Positions 26,601 to 35,763 are shown, numbered from the stretch's first letter. The stretch is 64,000 bases of DNA from a virus (IMGVR_UViG_3300046455_000477:1-64000); one strand, 5' to 3'. Translations and numbers: made by a program. The notes: generated by a model from the sequence alone, not told the origin.

Positions 26601-29052
26601 TAACTTCATAAACGGCAGTTCGGTTCTCAATATCAATGCCAGTTTCGCGGGCGGTTGGAACGGAATTGTTACAACTGGCGATGCCACCATCTTTGAACGG
26701 CGAGATGCACCAGATACAGGCGCGCTCACGCTCATGACGTGGAGCAGTTCACCGTTAGGCATTCGCATCGATGGCGCGGCGCATACCATCCGCATGGATG
26801 CGGTCAGTGGCGTCAATGTCAATGCGCCAGTGAAGATCGTGAAGGCCGGGGATGGGTTCCCGCTGATCGTCAGTGGAAACACACGGGGCGTGCGCTTTCT
26901 GGTTGACGCGACTCAGATGAACATAGAGGGGGTGGATCAAACCGGGATCACGACATATCAGCCGCTGGGCCTGGGAGGGTCGAGGATCAATCTTAACGCG
27001 GTCGTCTACGGGTTGAACGCGGGCGACCGTGCGACATTCCAGACCGGCATCTATATGAACAACAACGTGGCGTCGGGGCCAACCGATCTGTCACACGGCA
27101 TCGACATGTATGGCGGCGGCTACGGTTTCTCCATCACGGGCGGCACGCTGAACATCGTCGCGGGCGGCGCGACGAACTTTTATCCGAATGGTGCCTTTGT
27201 CTCTTGGATCAACAACGCTGGCATGGGCTTCGTAACTGGAAAAGTCCTTACGCTGGGTCGCGATCCGATCGACCCGATGGAAGCCGTGACGAGACAGTTC
27301 TTCGATTATCGTCAGTTATATTACAACGTTAAACACTATGGAGCCGTCGACCGGGTCGAGACCGGCAACGCGACAAACGACAATGCGACCGCGGTCCAGA
27401 ATACAGATGCGATCAATAGTACCGTTACCGCTGTGCGAAACGCGGGCGGCGGCACGGTGTTCTTTCCCGCTGGCACGTATCTCACAAGCGGCACGATTGC
27501 TCTTTATCCTGGCGTGTCGGTCATGGGTGTCGGGACAGCATCGATCATCAAACCGCGCACGTCCATGTGGACGTTTGCGTATTTGTTCGGGGCAGACACC
27601 GATGTGAGTGCCAGCGTAAGCAATCTCAAAATTGCTCCGGCTGCTGGGATGTGCGTTGGCGTTATTGGTCAGTTTGCCAACCTTCTGAAAATTCACGACG
27701 TTACGTTCGAGGGCACGAATAGTTACTCGATCTATTTGGATCGTTGCGGCAACTACGTCATCGAGGATTGCTTCGTTACATCGAGCCTGAGTTTTCCTGG
27801 TGGAAGCGTGACGTGCTGGGACTCTACCGGCGGTAATCACGGTGGAGGCGGCACGATCACGCGCGTCAGGTTCGTCCCGATGTCTGGTGCTCCGCATGGT
27901 GATTCTCCCTTTGGTCACAATGGTGCCTGCATCTATTTAGATGGGCAAGCCACCACCAATATAACTGAATGTTTTCTTATGTGGGGTGCTTATGGCGCTG
28001 GACCGATCACGTTTATCCTCCTGCAGGGAAACTGTCAGGGAAACATACTTCGGGATAATCTGTGTCTCGGTGTTTATTTCGGGATTCTCATTCAGCCGGG
28101 TGGTCCCAGCGGTATGATGCCGTCCTACATTTCAATGATCGATAATACGATAGACTCTTACGGTGGCATTGGGATTTTTATCGCTGCGAGCACAACTCAG
28201 AGTGGCAGAGACATGGTCATTCGCGGAGGCGCGATCACTCAGCCTGGAAGGCTGTGCACCTCGGTATCTCTTGGCAATCAGGGTTCTGGCTATTGGGTTG
28301 GTGATCTTCTGACCGGGCCAAATCCGCCATTCGAGGAGGAGGGGTCGGCGGTCATCATTCAGGTAACGACGATAGGAGGTAGCGGCAACGTCACGGGCAC
28401 CTCCATATATAACCAGGGTCTGTGTCAGACTTTCCCGACAACGGTGCCGGTCGCTTATACCGGTGGACACGGATCAGGCGCGACGTTCTATCCGAACTAC
28501 TCGGATGCTGGTGTCGGCGTCTGGATGAGAAATACGAACCGCTTTAATATCAGTGATGTCTATATGGAGACTTACGCTGGTCACCAACTTGGCTACGGAT
28601 TTTTTCTGCAGAACTCCACCAACGGCAACATGAGTCGTAATCAGGTCTATGACCATTATGACGCGATATGGATGTATGACAACAACGTCTATAATATCAT
28701 ATTTTCGCAGAACATACTGGTCGGTAATGCTCACGTTGATTTCGGCGGGTCAGTTCCGCAGTACTCCGTTGTTCAGGATAACATCGGTGTTCCGTGGCTT
28801 TCCGGCACACCTGCGCTACCCGCGACCGGCGCTTTCGCCGTCAACACCATGCCATACTCGCAACAGGTTTTCATCACGGGCGGCGTTATGTTTGGGATAG
28901 CCATCAGGTTCGGGGCACCTCCCGGCATCGGCATCCAACCGGCGGTCGGCGGTCAGTGGAACGAACCGATCATACTCACGCTGAGACCTGGTAACAGCAT
29001 AGCGGTGTCTTACACGACGGCTCCAACGTGGACCTGGATACCGATGCTGTGA
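23659..29052 (+). CDS. Giant tailspike with pectate-lyase-like domain
   Basis: A 1797-residue protein. Residues 1-60 are the adaptor shared with the preceding fibre. Residues about 60-1200 hold many diverged blocks with motifs such as YLALSGGYMTGVINF and YVAKGGDVMTGRLTI, alternating with long beta-rich inserts. From about 1217 (YNVKHYGAVDRVETGNATND, GGTVFFPAGTYL) to the end is a pectate lyase superfamily right-handed beta-helix, the fold of capsule or O-antigen depolymerases. It likely cuts a host surface polysaccharide; substrate unknown. ATG 23659 follows the upstream stop immediately. Confidence 0.8.
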   Translation: MVDVLRVRRRAAGGAAGSPTSLAASEIAFNEADNTLYYGRGNNGANQAQTIIPIAGPGSFLPLSGGQLSNGLGFGAATAASNVDLTRHVNLFDGGGANRFGFNVSYDGVNAHLNYVVTETSHSYHTFVVGAANITTIGPAGLAMVGATDITLTRDPQTALHAVWRQYLDNNYSNNTQGDVRWVNVGGDEMTGQLVVSNTLFANGNFLFNFRNSGNPWPVGGYGALGWNVNGAWGEVDFVNACSWAPAGFDWLQVTGDGTWKSLMSIRNDAILRLYGTGIGYNGLPSGGNAVGYTWDGGWVTAYVDGSLIGKLTTSDFISSNYAPIVSGGYLALSGGYMTGVINFNNSGNNNYIGQGNDGVGAVNNNIKISSWWGVGFYNNVGAGSVPAGQAGIYFDCRNGVGYFTGLNVTGDAVTHNIYHDGSVGIMYRGVGGANWYGFKYDNADGTHVIIDATDHGALAFRSWVSANYAPITSGSYVAKGGDVMTGRLTINAATPPWGAFNFGSQLVITGPQNNSIAIFDNSNANGIGITNAAGTLVIAGMPALTDSATAPVDRFRLTASLATFSTPVQINYTPTDTTAQLWLRPTGGFLGKSIIRFGGTFAPETGDGGPRYVASIRAGFASNAWGYENLDIWLSNTANDANSDAGQARAVRFTLGQTTIDTPVTINRNLAVLATSGNDPMYIRVPNGQWARYFSEVQGTRTWAAGTRNDGVYVISDENAPAIRFHIDLSGNAAFYQGLSVTNSLNVTGGINLVNAASTNPQDMSRGITFWGAPTSGYGLVVTDSTMNYNVFLSNNKHDFYAAGNLLFRIQGGDWVTSNLPMRTTSSMEVQGNADVWGYFRAGGNHTAALAAAANNWGGLITNNITQGQGETDFVNFWYPYGGFRWYQKDTAGATTLRTLMQLQPNGNLGLGGAGIYYTVATGGNAIGFGFASDGTANRVKLYVDNTDQGFLATTAFTDGAYLKLTGGSVTGHTDFSPDVNFINGSSVLNINASFAGGWNGIVTTGDATIFERRDAPDTGALTLMTWSSSPLGIRIDGAAHTIRMDAVSGVNVNAPVKIVKAGDGFPLIVSGNTRGVRFLVDATQMNIEGVDQTGITTYQPLGLGGSRINLNAVVYGLNAGDRATFQTGIYMNNNVASGPTDLSHGIDMYGGGYGFSITGGTLNIVAGGATNFYPNGAFVSWINNAGMGFVTGKVLTLGRDPIDPMEAVTRQFFDYRQLYYNVKHYGAVDRVETGNATNDNATAVQNTDAINSTVTAVRNAGGGTVFFPAGTYLTSGTIALYPGVSVMGVGTASIIKPRTSMWTFAYLFGADTDVSASVSNLKIAPAAGMCVGVIGQFANLLKIHDVTFEGTNSYSIYLDRCGNYVIEDCFVTSSLSFPGGSVTCWDSTGGNHGGGGTITRVRFVPMSGAPHGDSPFGHNGACIYLDGQATTNITECFLMWGAYGAGPITFILLQGNCQGNILRDNLCLGVYFGILIQPGGPSGMMPSYISMIDNTIDSYGGIGIFIAASTTQSGRDMVIRGGAITQPGRLCTSVSLGNQGSGYWVGDLLTGPNPPFEEEGSAVIIQVTTIGGSGNVTGTSIYNQGLCQTFPTTVPVAYTGGHGSGATFYPNYSDAGVGVWMRNTNRFNISDVYMETYAGHQLGYGFFLQNSTNGNMSRNQVYDHYDAIWMYDNNVYNIIFSQNILVGNAHVDFGGSVPQYSVVQDNIGVPWLSGTPALPATGAFAVNTMPYSQQVFITGGVMFGIAIRFGAPPGIGIQPAVGGQWNEPIILTLRPGNSIAVSYTTAPTWTWIPML

Positions 29053-29072
29053 GTAACGCGAGAGGACATACG

Positions 29073-29264
29073 ATGAATAATGAAGAGATCGTCAGGCGAC
29101 CGCGACCGGCGCGTCCGCCGCATCCCGTGGCTCCGATACCGATAAATCTGCCGCTGCCATCGACGCAATTGCCATCGTCGTCAGGCACGGCATCCATCGT
29201 GCATCCGACGTGGACACCACCGCCGATCCCAGACAGACCCCCGATAACAAGTGAAAAGGAGTAA
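29073..29264 (+). CDS. Small proline-rich protein, unknown
   Basis: A 63-residue protein, about one third proline, with repeated Pro-Arg and Pro-Pro pairs and no hydrophobic core. ATG 29073 has AGAGGA seven bases upstream, which decides against the longer frame. It lies between tailspike and a run of small virion genes, and may be an extended linker or accessory peptide of the tail tip. Confidence 0.5.
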   Translation: MNNEEIVRRPRPARPPHPVAPIPINLPLPSTQLPSSSGTASIVHPTWTPPPIPDRPPITSEKE

Positions 29265-29269
29265 CCCGC

Positions 29270-29623
29270 ATGGCCGCGCTCATCATCCCGAACAGCACGA
29301 CCTTTGGTCAGATGACCAACAGCGTTGTAAGCCGCCTGGCTGGCCTTAACACGACTGTGCTGCGGCTCAGCGAGGCGGTGTCAACCGCGTCCGCCGGTTT
29401 CACTGGAACAGCTGGAACCGAGTTCGAGAGTCCGTCCGGCAGTATGGGAATGCCGTATCCGTCTGGTAATAATTTCGGCGTGCAACCTGACAGCACAACG
29501 CCCGGTGCGAACGGCACGGCATATGCCGATGCGGTCACCGCGCTTGCCGCGCAGTGGGCGACCTTCTGGGCGGCGGCGGCACCACTGATCAAGTCACTTG
29601 ATAACGGTCAGGCAGCAATGTAA
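29270..29623 (+). CDS. Hypothetical protein in fibre region
   Basis: A 117-residue protein with an N-terminal helix (FGQMTNSVVSRLAGLNTTVL), a Gly/Ser-rich centre and a C-terminal helix rich in Ala and Trp (QWATFWAAAAPLIKSL). RBS AAAAGGAG precedes ATG 29270. No family recognised; co-directional packing suggests a virion component. Confidence 0.5.
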   Translation: MAALIIPNSTTFGQMTNSVVSRLAGLNTTVLRLSEAVSTASAGFTGTAGTEFESPSGSMGMPYPSGNNFGVQPDSTTPGANGTAYADAVTALAAQWATFWAAAAPLIKSLDNGQAAM

Positions 29624-29628
29624 TCAGG

Positions 29629-30084
29629 GTGGTCGTCATGACGGTTCCCTACATCGCGAAGGCGACTCCTCTAACACCCATGTGGTGGCCAGCCAAGGAA
29701 GCGGGGGAGTCGCGGCAGTACGCGCTGGACGTCTCCGAGGTAGTGACAGAGCAGATCTACTCGGTGGGGGTTGGATCAGCGCCGTCCGGACCGGGGGAGC
29801 TTGATCTGTCCAACTTCGACGGCTACGGCGCGGTGTTTTATCTGCGAACAAGCGGTGGTCAGCCGACGCGCATCTACCAGATAAGGTTCACCGTTCAGCT
29901 CGTGGACGGCCAGATCCTACGGTTCATCGTACATCAGGCCATACCCCCCGGACTGCCCGGCTACCCGATTCCGGAACCGCCCAGCACTAGCTTCGAGGAG
30001 CTTCCGCTGCCCAACTTTGGTCGATACGACTTGTCGAACTACGACAGCGGCTATGTGTATGCCGGAAGGATCATCAGTCCATGA
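29629..30084 (+). CDS. Fibre-tail adaptor-like protein
   Basis: A 151-residue protein; GTG 29629 or ATG 29638 could be the start. Its pattern (MTVPYIAKATPLTPMWWPAK, YALDVSEVV, VGVGSAPSGPGEL) fits small adaptor proteins that lie with BppU-like genes in fibre loci. It ends with an ATGA overlap to such a gene. A structural link between fibre and tail is inferred. Confidence 0.5.
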   Translation: MVVMTVPYIAKATPLTPMWWPAKEAGESRQYALDVSEVVTEQIYSVGVGSAPSGPGELDLSNFDGYGAVFYLRTSGGQPTRIYQIRFTVQLVDGQILRFIVHQAIPPGLPGYPIPEPPSTSFEELPLPNFGRYDLSNYDSGYVYAGRIISP

Positions 30085-30473
30085 CACCCGGAAGCTTTAA
30101 TCTAAAGCTCTATCGTGGGGACAGTTACACCTGGCGCTTCGTGATGTGGTCGGACACGGCCAAGACGATACCGGCCGACCTGGTGGGTGTCGTTCCGAGG
30201 GCCGAGATCAGGGACAAGCCGGGGGGCGCGCTGGTGGTTCCATTGGTGTGCACCGTGGAACCGCCTAATACGGTGCTCGCGATACTTTCGGCCGCAGCGA
30301 GCTCTACGCTCCCCTTGCAGGGCTCCTGGGATCTGCAACTGACATACCCCGACGGGGAGGTCGCGACGGTCGTAGCGGGGTCCGTGGGCGTCACTGCGGA
30401 CGTGACGAACAGTAGTCAGCATATCAGCTCCGTCACTCGAAGCGGTCCGACGCCGCTTCGTGCGCGAGGATAG
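30081..30473 (+). CDS. BppU-N-like fibre base protein
   Basis: A 130-residue protein: FNLKLYRGDSYTWRFVMW, ARAEIRDKPGG replaced here by PRAEIRDKPGG, and SWDLQLTYPDGEVATVVAG. This is the beta-sandwich pattern of the N-terminal domain of baseplate upper proteins that anchor receptor-binding proteins. ATG 30081 overlaps the preceding stop. The C-terminus is basic and Ser-rich. Confidence 0.55.
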   Translation: MTPGSFNLKLYRGDSYTWRFVMWSDTAKTIPADLVGVVPRAEIRDKPGGALVVPLVCTVEPPNTVLAILSAAASSTLPLQGSWDLQLTYPDGEVATVVAGSVGVTADVTNSSQHISSVTRSGPTPLRARG

Positions 30474-30477
30474 GGCC

Positions 30478-31035
30478 GTGGACGACGTCGTTCTGGTTGA
30501 AATATCGTCCACGGCCGACGTGACGAGTATCGACGCCGTCTCGACCGGCGGAACGGTTTTCGTGGATATTGCTCAGTTGCGGATTGGCGTTGTGGACGTC
30601 GTTGTGCCGGAGTCAGGCGTTGTTATCGTCGACGTCGTCGAGTTCGGTGGTCCGCCAATCGGCTATCCCCAGCTTCCCGTCGAGCTTAGGCAATTGCCGA
30701 TCAGCTTTCCCTTTGGCGGTCAGGTTGCGGCTGGTCAGATGGTCAATGTCCCGATGGGTTTTGCCGTGACAATTCCGGACGGTTTGCAGGGTGTCAGGAC
30801 GTTTGCGGGGACGCCGCCCACGGCTGACGCGGTCTTTGCCTTGAACCGCCTGACGGGTCCCGCAAGCGTCCCGCTGGGCATGATAACGCTGACCGCAGCC
30901 AGTCAGACAGACAACCGGTTGGCAGGCGGCGGGCTGGCGTTGGCGGCTGGCGATGTCTTGCAGATCGTTGGCCCCGCTCCGCCCGACTCGACGCTATCCG
31001 ATGTCGGAATCACAATCATGGCAAATCGCGTGTAG
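30478..31035 (+). CDS. Beta-rich fibre-region protein
   Basis: A 185-residue protein. GTG 30478 is preferred because GAGGA lies seven bases before it; GTG 30460 would add six residues. The first half is Val/Asp-rich strands (VDVVVPESGVVIVDVVEF), the second half a jelly-roll-like pattern (FALNRLTGPASVPLGMITL). It is probably a trimeric virion surface protein; family not recognised. Confidence 0.5.
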   Translation: MDDVVLVEISSTADVTSIDAVSTGGTVFVDIAQLRIGVVDVVVPESGVVIVDVVEFGGPPIGYPQLPVELRQLPISFPFGGQVAAGQMVNVPMGFAVTIPDGLQGVRTFAGTPPTADAVFALNRLTGPASVPLGMITLTAASQTDNRLAGGGLALAAGDVLQIVGPAPPDSTLSDVGITIMANRV

Positions 31036-31048
31036 AGGAGAACAGACA

Positions 31049-31456
31049 ATGGCGATTCAGTACAGTGGTCTGCTGCAAGGCGGACAGTTGGGGGTGATCA
31101 ACACGCAAATGGGAGCGTCCGCTGGCACCATAATCATCTATAACACCGGGGCAGTGGCGCATGCTGATACCGTGACCGGTCCGACTGGACCGCTGGTCAC
31201 GATCACGGTGCCTGGAACGCCGATGACGATCACCAACGGCACAACGACCGCGGCAGCGGTCGCCAATCAGACAACGACTCCCTGGACCGGCGTTGCCTCC
31301 GGCACCGGCGTCGCATTGTCTTGGCGCATGTTCAACAACGGCGGGACCTGCGTCATTCAGGGTAACATGAGTGATCTTGTGCTAAACAACACCAGCATCA
31401 ATTCAGGTCAGACAGTGACCGTTACGCAGTTCCAGATCACCGCCGGGAACTGGTAG
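31049..31456 (+). CDS. Small fibre-region protein, unknown
   Basis: A 135-residue Thr/Gly/Asn-rich protein with beta propensity throughout (GTIIIYNTGAVAHADTV, TVTVTQFQITAGNW). AGAGGAG precedes ATG 31049. It overlaps the cupin gene (TAGTG junction). Composition resembles head or tail decoration proteins. Confidence 0.5.
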   Translation: MAIQYSGLLQGGQLGVINTQMGASAGTIIIYNTGAVAHADTVTGPTGPLVTITVPGTPMTITNGTTTAAAVANQTTTPWTGVASGTGVALSWRMFNNGGTCVIQGNMSDLVLNNTSINSGQTVTVTQFQITAGNW

Positions 31457-31782
31457 TGACCGAGTTCGTCTCCGGCAACATCTTTATTCGCAAGATGTTT
31501 GAGTTCGTCGATGCCGGGACGGTCAATCCACCGCACGCGCATAACTTTGACCACACGACGTTCGTGTTCACGGGAGCCGTGCATGTCAAAGCAGAGACAC
31601 CTGATGGTCGAAAAATAGAGCACGATTTTCATGCGCCAACCAGCTTCCTTGTGAAGGCCAATGTCTTACATGAAATAACGGCGTTGGAGAACGGTACGAC
31701 GGTTTGGTGCGTCTATAGTCATCGAACGCCACAAGGCGACATTACGCAGGAATGGACAGGTTGGGAACAAGGGACCTGGTGA
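31456..31782 (+). CDS. Cupin-fold protein
   Basis: A 108-residue protein with the cupin double-strand pattern: PPHAHNFDHTTFVFTGAVHV, then ADFHAPTSF-like second motif (HDFHAPTSFLVKANVLHEI). Three to four histidines sit where a metal could bind. In cells such proteins act as isomerases, dioxygenases or sugar-binding modules; here, inside a fibre operon, a structural or sugar-binding role is as likely. GTG 31456 overlaps the previous stop. Confidence 0.6.
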   Translation: MTEFVSGNIFIRKMFEFVDAGTVNPPHAHNFDHTTFVFTGAVHVKAETPDGRKIEHDFHAPTSFLVKANVLHEITALENGTTVWCVYSHRTPQGDITQEWTGWEQGTW

Positions 31783-32207
31783 TGGCGGAACTCCTTGTAT
31801 TCGCGACCGACACGACCGGCGATGATGTTTATAAAAACGCCAAGCTGCCCAAGATCGGTCATGTGATTCATGTCGCCGAGGACGGTTGGAACTGGGGGCT
31901 GGAGGAACTGTCCAACGTGGCGTTCCGGATCGTCAAGGTGCCCGGTGCGACAGTTGAGACGTTTCAGCATCTGTTGTCGTGGGAGCAACCGACCGTGCCG
32001 CTGCCGCCGAACGAGAGTGCGGCGTCACTGACAAACACACTGCAACACCGGGGCTTTCGCATCGATCCCGCGCTCCTCCCACCGGTCGCGCGAACCTCCT
32101 TTACCGAGGGTGAAAGGCCGAGTGAGTTTGTTGAACTGGAGGAGACAATCGTGCTCGATGCCGTGGCGGTCAATCCGCCAATAGACGATCCCGCCGTGAT
32201 CGGCTGA
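31782..32207 (+). CDS. Hypothetical fibre-region protein
   Basis: A 141-residue acidic protein; ATG 31782 overlaps the cupin stop (TGATG). The first half contains KNAKLPKIGHVIHVAEDGW, the second a Pro-rich region with RGFRIDPALLPP. Proteins like this accompany neck or fibre genes in some phages, but I cannot assign a family. Ends one base before the repeat fibre. Confidence 0.5.
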   Translation: MAELLVFATDTTGDDVYKNAKLPKIGHVIHVAEDGWNWGLEELSNVAFRIVKVPGATVETFQHLLSWEQPTVPLPPNESAASLTNTLQHRGFRIDPALLPPVARTSFTEGERPSEFVELEETIVLDAVAVNPPIDDPAVIG

Positions 32208-32208
32208 C

Positions 32209-35200
32209 ATGCCAACCGCCGTCGTTAAAACAATCGGAAGCGCAGGAGGGCGTGATTACAGCACGATCTCCGCGTGGATAGCGGGGCTCTCGACGTTCGC
32301 GCCGACCGGGAGTCTGGTCACCGCCGACATCACTTACGAAGGACAGTGCTACAACGACGGTCAGTTCTACGAGACAAATTGCACACTTGCCGGACATACG
32401 ACTGACGCTACGCACACGATCACGCTGACGGCGGCGTCGGGAGAATCGTTCCAGGACAATGCTGGTGCTCAGACCAACGCTCTGCGATCCGACCGGACCA
32501 ATGGTGTCGAGGTTATCAACAGCGGCGGATACACAAGCTGGTATATTTTCAATTGGTCTGACACGAACGTAACGATTTCCAGACTGCAAATTCGCAGCGT
32601 GGGTCCGACACGAGGAGTTAACCTCGGCTCCAACGGAGTATCCTGTCGGAATTGCATCATCGAGGCGCCTACGTTCCCGGCGGTAAACGGCAACTACTAT
32701 AATTGTTCGCTTGTTGTGTATACGAACTTTCCCGCGCTGGCGGGATCGTCCCCCAGCACGGTTGTCAATTGCACCCTGGTAAAGTCTACTGACTCGGTCT
32801 CGTCGACCACCGCGCTGACGACCGGATACGGCGCGGCCTACGTCATGAAAAATTGCGCGGTCTTCGGTTTCGCCAGCATTGTCGGCGGTGCGTCGGTAAC
32901 CGCCGCCAACTGCATGACCGACTGCGCCAGCGCGCCAACCGGCTTCGCGACGAGCAAGACCTACGCCAGCCAGTTCGTCGATACCGGCACGACGCTGGCC
33001 AATCGCGACTATCGCGCGAAGACCGGCGCCGATCTGCTCGACGCGGGCGCGACCTATACGACGGATATTCCAGCCGCTGACGACATCGTGAAGACCGCGC
33101 GTCCGCAAGGCGCGGCCTGGGACATCGGTTGCTGGGAGCTCGCACCGACTGGCCCGCCGCCGACGTATCCGACGCTCACCAGCACGCTTGCAAGCATTGC
33201 GCAACCTGATGCGTTAACAACCGGTCGTGGAATCGTTGCTAATCCAGCGACAGCACAGACATTTTACGTGTTGGCAACGAATGCCGTTACACCGAATTTC
33301 TTTGGCAACATGCAACAAGGCGGGTCAGCGCCAACCGCCGCTAACAGTGCCTTCGGTTGGGTGCCTTCGACAGCGAATCTATCTAGTCCATACTATCGTG
33401 GTCGTCTTGGCGCTGTTGGCACAACAGCAACCGGTCAATCGGCAAGCTATAATGCATCAACCAGTGGACCGACGGCGGGCACAGGGACGGCGGCGACGAC
33501 GGCGGGCGACAGTTTCGTTGCTGGTCCACTTACCGGCACGTTCTCGTCGGGGGTTTGGAACTATACTCTCAACCTGCGCGCCTCCATCGCTGGTGCGGTC
33601 GGACACGTCAACGTACGCACCTGGAGATCAGTCAACGCCAATGGCGCCAGCGCCACGCAAATCATAGCAAACACAGCTGGCGCGATTGTCACGCTGAGCA
33701 CGACGGCAGACGTCAACAGCGGCATAACATACAATCCTGGCGCGCTCACGTTTAATAACGAATATTTGTTTTTCCAAACCGAGTGGCAGGAAACCACCAA
33801 GGGCACGACGACAAATAACAATGTGTTGTTCCGCGCTGGAACAACATCGATCACAACGGCACCATTCGCAGCCGCTGTTGGCATCGGTCCCTCCGCTGGC
33901 GCGCTGGCGTCGATTGAACGGCCGGACACACAGGTCGCAACTGGCACGGTCGCTGATCCCTTGCCGCTGCTCACGGCAACGCTGGCGGTCACGGAACTGC
34001 CTGATGCGCTCGCTGGTTTTGGAACTGTCGGAACCGCGCTGCCGACGATCACCGGCACACTGGCGGTTACGCAAGCCGATCAGGGACTGGTGGCGACCGG
34101 TCGGGTCGGTAGTTACCTCGTCTCGTCGTTCACCATCACCTCTTCACAGAATGACTTCGACGGTCTTGTCGGATGCATGTTCCAACTGACAGCCAACCAG
34201 ACGTTTGATAATGTTGGGTTGCTGTGGCGATCCTGGAATTTTGGCACCATTAATTTCGCGTATGGCACATGGGGCGGCGGCAGTCTTACGATCCTGAATG
34301 AAACCGCCGTTGATATGAGCAGCGGCGTCAATGGTAGATTCAATTATAAACCGGTCGCTCCATTCACGCTGACGGCGGGCGTGCAGTACTTCATCGCCAG
34401 ACGCGTTGTGAATGGCGATGGCAATTCATCAAACCATGGTCCCGTCACGCTGAACAACGCGACCGGAGTCAACGGTGTCTACAGCGTAGGGACTTCGCTC
34501 GCCGGAACGATTTTCGCCGCGGACACGATGTTTGGTGCCGAGGACCTGGCGCTCTTCGGCGCGGCCCCAACAACGATAACCGGCACGCTCAACGTAACTC
34601 AGGCGAGCCAGACCATATCGGCGCAGGGGCGCGTCCTTGTCACCGGCACGCTGGCGGTCGCGCAACAGGCGCAGACGATCAGCGCGCAGGCAGCGGTCAG
34701 GGTTGATGCAATCCTCTCGCAGGCGCAGGCAGCGCAGGCGTTGGCTGGTCAGGGTCGCGTCGCAATCGCGGCCACGCTCAGCCAGGCGCAAGCACCGCAG
34801 ACCATCAGCGCCATTGGCCAGATCTCGCTGGCTGCCGCGTTGGCGACTACGCAGCAACCGCAGACGATCAGCGCGCAGGCCGCTGTCAGGATAACCGCGA
34901 CTCTTGCCCAGACCCAGCAACCGCAGACACTGGCGGCAACTGGTCTGGTTCCGGCGTTCGGGACGCTCGTCCAGACCCAGCAACCGCAGACGCTGCTCGG
35001 GGCTGGCTCGGTCGTCAGTCCAGGCGCGGCGACAGGCACACTCGCCGTCACGCAAGCCCCGCAGACACTGCTTGCGACGGGTCAGACGACCATCGCGGGC
35101 GCGCTGACGTCCACAGGGGCCGCACAGACCCTGGCAGGTCTGGGTGGGGTATCCGTATCGGCGGGTCTGGTCACGACGCAAGCGGGGCACGCAAGCGCCG

Positions 35201-35763
35201 CGCAGGGCCGAGTCTCCATTGGCGCGACGCTGGCGCAGACGCAGGCCGATCAGACCATCATCGCCAGCGCGGCGGTCAGGATATCCGCGACGCTGGCGCA
35301 GGCGCAGCAACCCCAGACACTGCTCGCGCGCGGCACGGTCCCTGGCGTGGCCACGCTTCGCGTCACGCAAGACCCACAGACGCTATCCGGCTTCGCAATC
35401 GTCGCGACCGGCATAGCCGCCAGCCTGACCGTCACGCAAGCGCCGCAAACGTTGAACGCACAAGGTGCGGTGCGTATTGGTGCGATTCTAAACGTTTCAC
35501 AATCAAATCAGGCATTCCTTGGGTCCGGCGGTTCGATCGTTACCGGCGCGGCGGCGCAGACGCAGCAGCCGCAGACGATCAGCGCGCAGGGTCGCGTCCG
35601 CTTGTCGGCTCTGCTTGCGGTTGTGCAAGATTCTCAGATCGTGCTGGCAAGAGGGGATGTCCGCATAGATGGTGGACTGGCAGCGACACAGGCCGGTCAA
35701 TCATTGGTTTCGCGCGCGCACGTAGGATCATCCTATGCCGCTCGCGTTATGGTAATGGCTTAA
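32209..35763 (+). CDS. Long repeat fibre or adhesin
   Basis: An 1184-residue protein. Residues 1-320 form a beta-helix-like head (GGRDYSTISAWIAGL, DDIVKTARPQGAAWDIGCWE); about 330-800 holds beta-sandwich domains with a carbohydrate-binding look (FTLTAGVQYFIARRVV). Residues about 800-1180 are roughly 15 degenerate units of 20-25 residues with the core TLxxTQxPQTLxAxGxV. Such regular Gln/Thr/Ala units suggest an extended stalk. It is probably a second long tail fibre. ATG 32209 comes one base after the upstream stop. No depolymerase active site was found. Confidence 0.65.
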   Translation: MPTAVVKTIGSAGGRDYSTISAWIAGLSTFAPTGSLVTADITYEGQCYNDGQFYETNCTLAGHTTDATHTITLTAASGESFQDNAGAQTNALRSDRTNGVEVINSGGYTSWYIFNWSDTNVTISRLQIRSVGPTRGVNLGSNGVSCRNCIIEAPTFPAVNGNYYNCSLVVYTNFPALAGSSPSTVVNCTLVKSTDSVSSTTALTTGYGAAYVMKNCAVFGFASIVGGASVTAANCMTDCASAPTGFATSKTYASQFVDTGTTLANRDYRAKTGADLLDAGATYTTDIPAADDIVKTARPQGAAWDIGCWELAPTGPPPTYPTLTSTLASIAQPDALTTGRGIVANPATAQTFYVLATNAVTPNFFGNMQQGGSAPTAANSAFGWVPSTANLSSPYYRGRLGAVGTTATGQSASYNASTSGPTAGTGTAATTAGDSFVAGPLTGTFSSGVWNYTLNLRASIAGAVGHVNVRTWRSVNANGASATQIIANTAGAIVTLSTTADVNSGITYNPGALTFNNEYLFFQTEWQETTKGTTTNNNVLFRAGTTSITTAPFAAAVGIGPSAGALASIERPDTQVATGTVADPLPLLTATLAVTELPDALAGFGTVGTALPTITGTLAVTQADQGLVATGRVGSYLVSSFTITSSQNDFDGLVGCMFQLTANQTFDNVGLLWRSWNFGTINFAYGTWGGGSLTILNETAVDMSSGVNGRFNYKPVAPFTLTAGVQYFIARRVVNGDGNSSNHGPVTLNNATGVNGVYSVGTSLAGTIFAADTMFGAEDLALFGAAPTTITGTLNVTQASQTISAQGRVLVTGTLAVAQQAQTISAQAAVRVDAILSQAQAAQALAGQGRVAIAATLSQAQAPQTISAIGQISLAAALATTQQPQTISAQAAVRITATLAQTQQPQTLAATGLVPAFGTLVQTQQPQTLLGAGSVVSPGAATGTLAVTQAPQTLLATGQTTIAGALTSTGAAQTLAGLGGVSVSAGLVTTQAGHASAAQGRVSIGATLAQTQADQTIIASAAVRISATLAQAQQPQTLLARGTVPGVATLRVTQDPQTLSGFAIVATGIAASLTVTQAPQTLNAQGAVRIGAILNVSQSNQAFLGSGGSIVTGAAAQTQQPQTISAQGRVRLSALLAVVQDSQIVLARGDVRIDGGLAATQAGQSLVSRAHVGSSYAARVMVMA
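34570..35740 (+). repeat. Degenerate coding repeats of a fibre stalk
   Basis: About 15 units of roughly 60-75 bp coding variants of QAPQTISAQGRVxIxATL. Recurrent words are CAGACGATCAGCGCGCAGG and GCGACGCTGGCGCAG. Units keep frame and differ by synonymous and conservative changes, indicating old duplications with continued exchange. Confidence 0.75.

Noticed and set aside
34429-35370. 313-residue - strand frame and shorter frames opposite the repeat fibre
   Set aside because: Arg/Gln/Leu low-complexity product caused by the coding repeats of the + strand.
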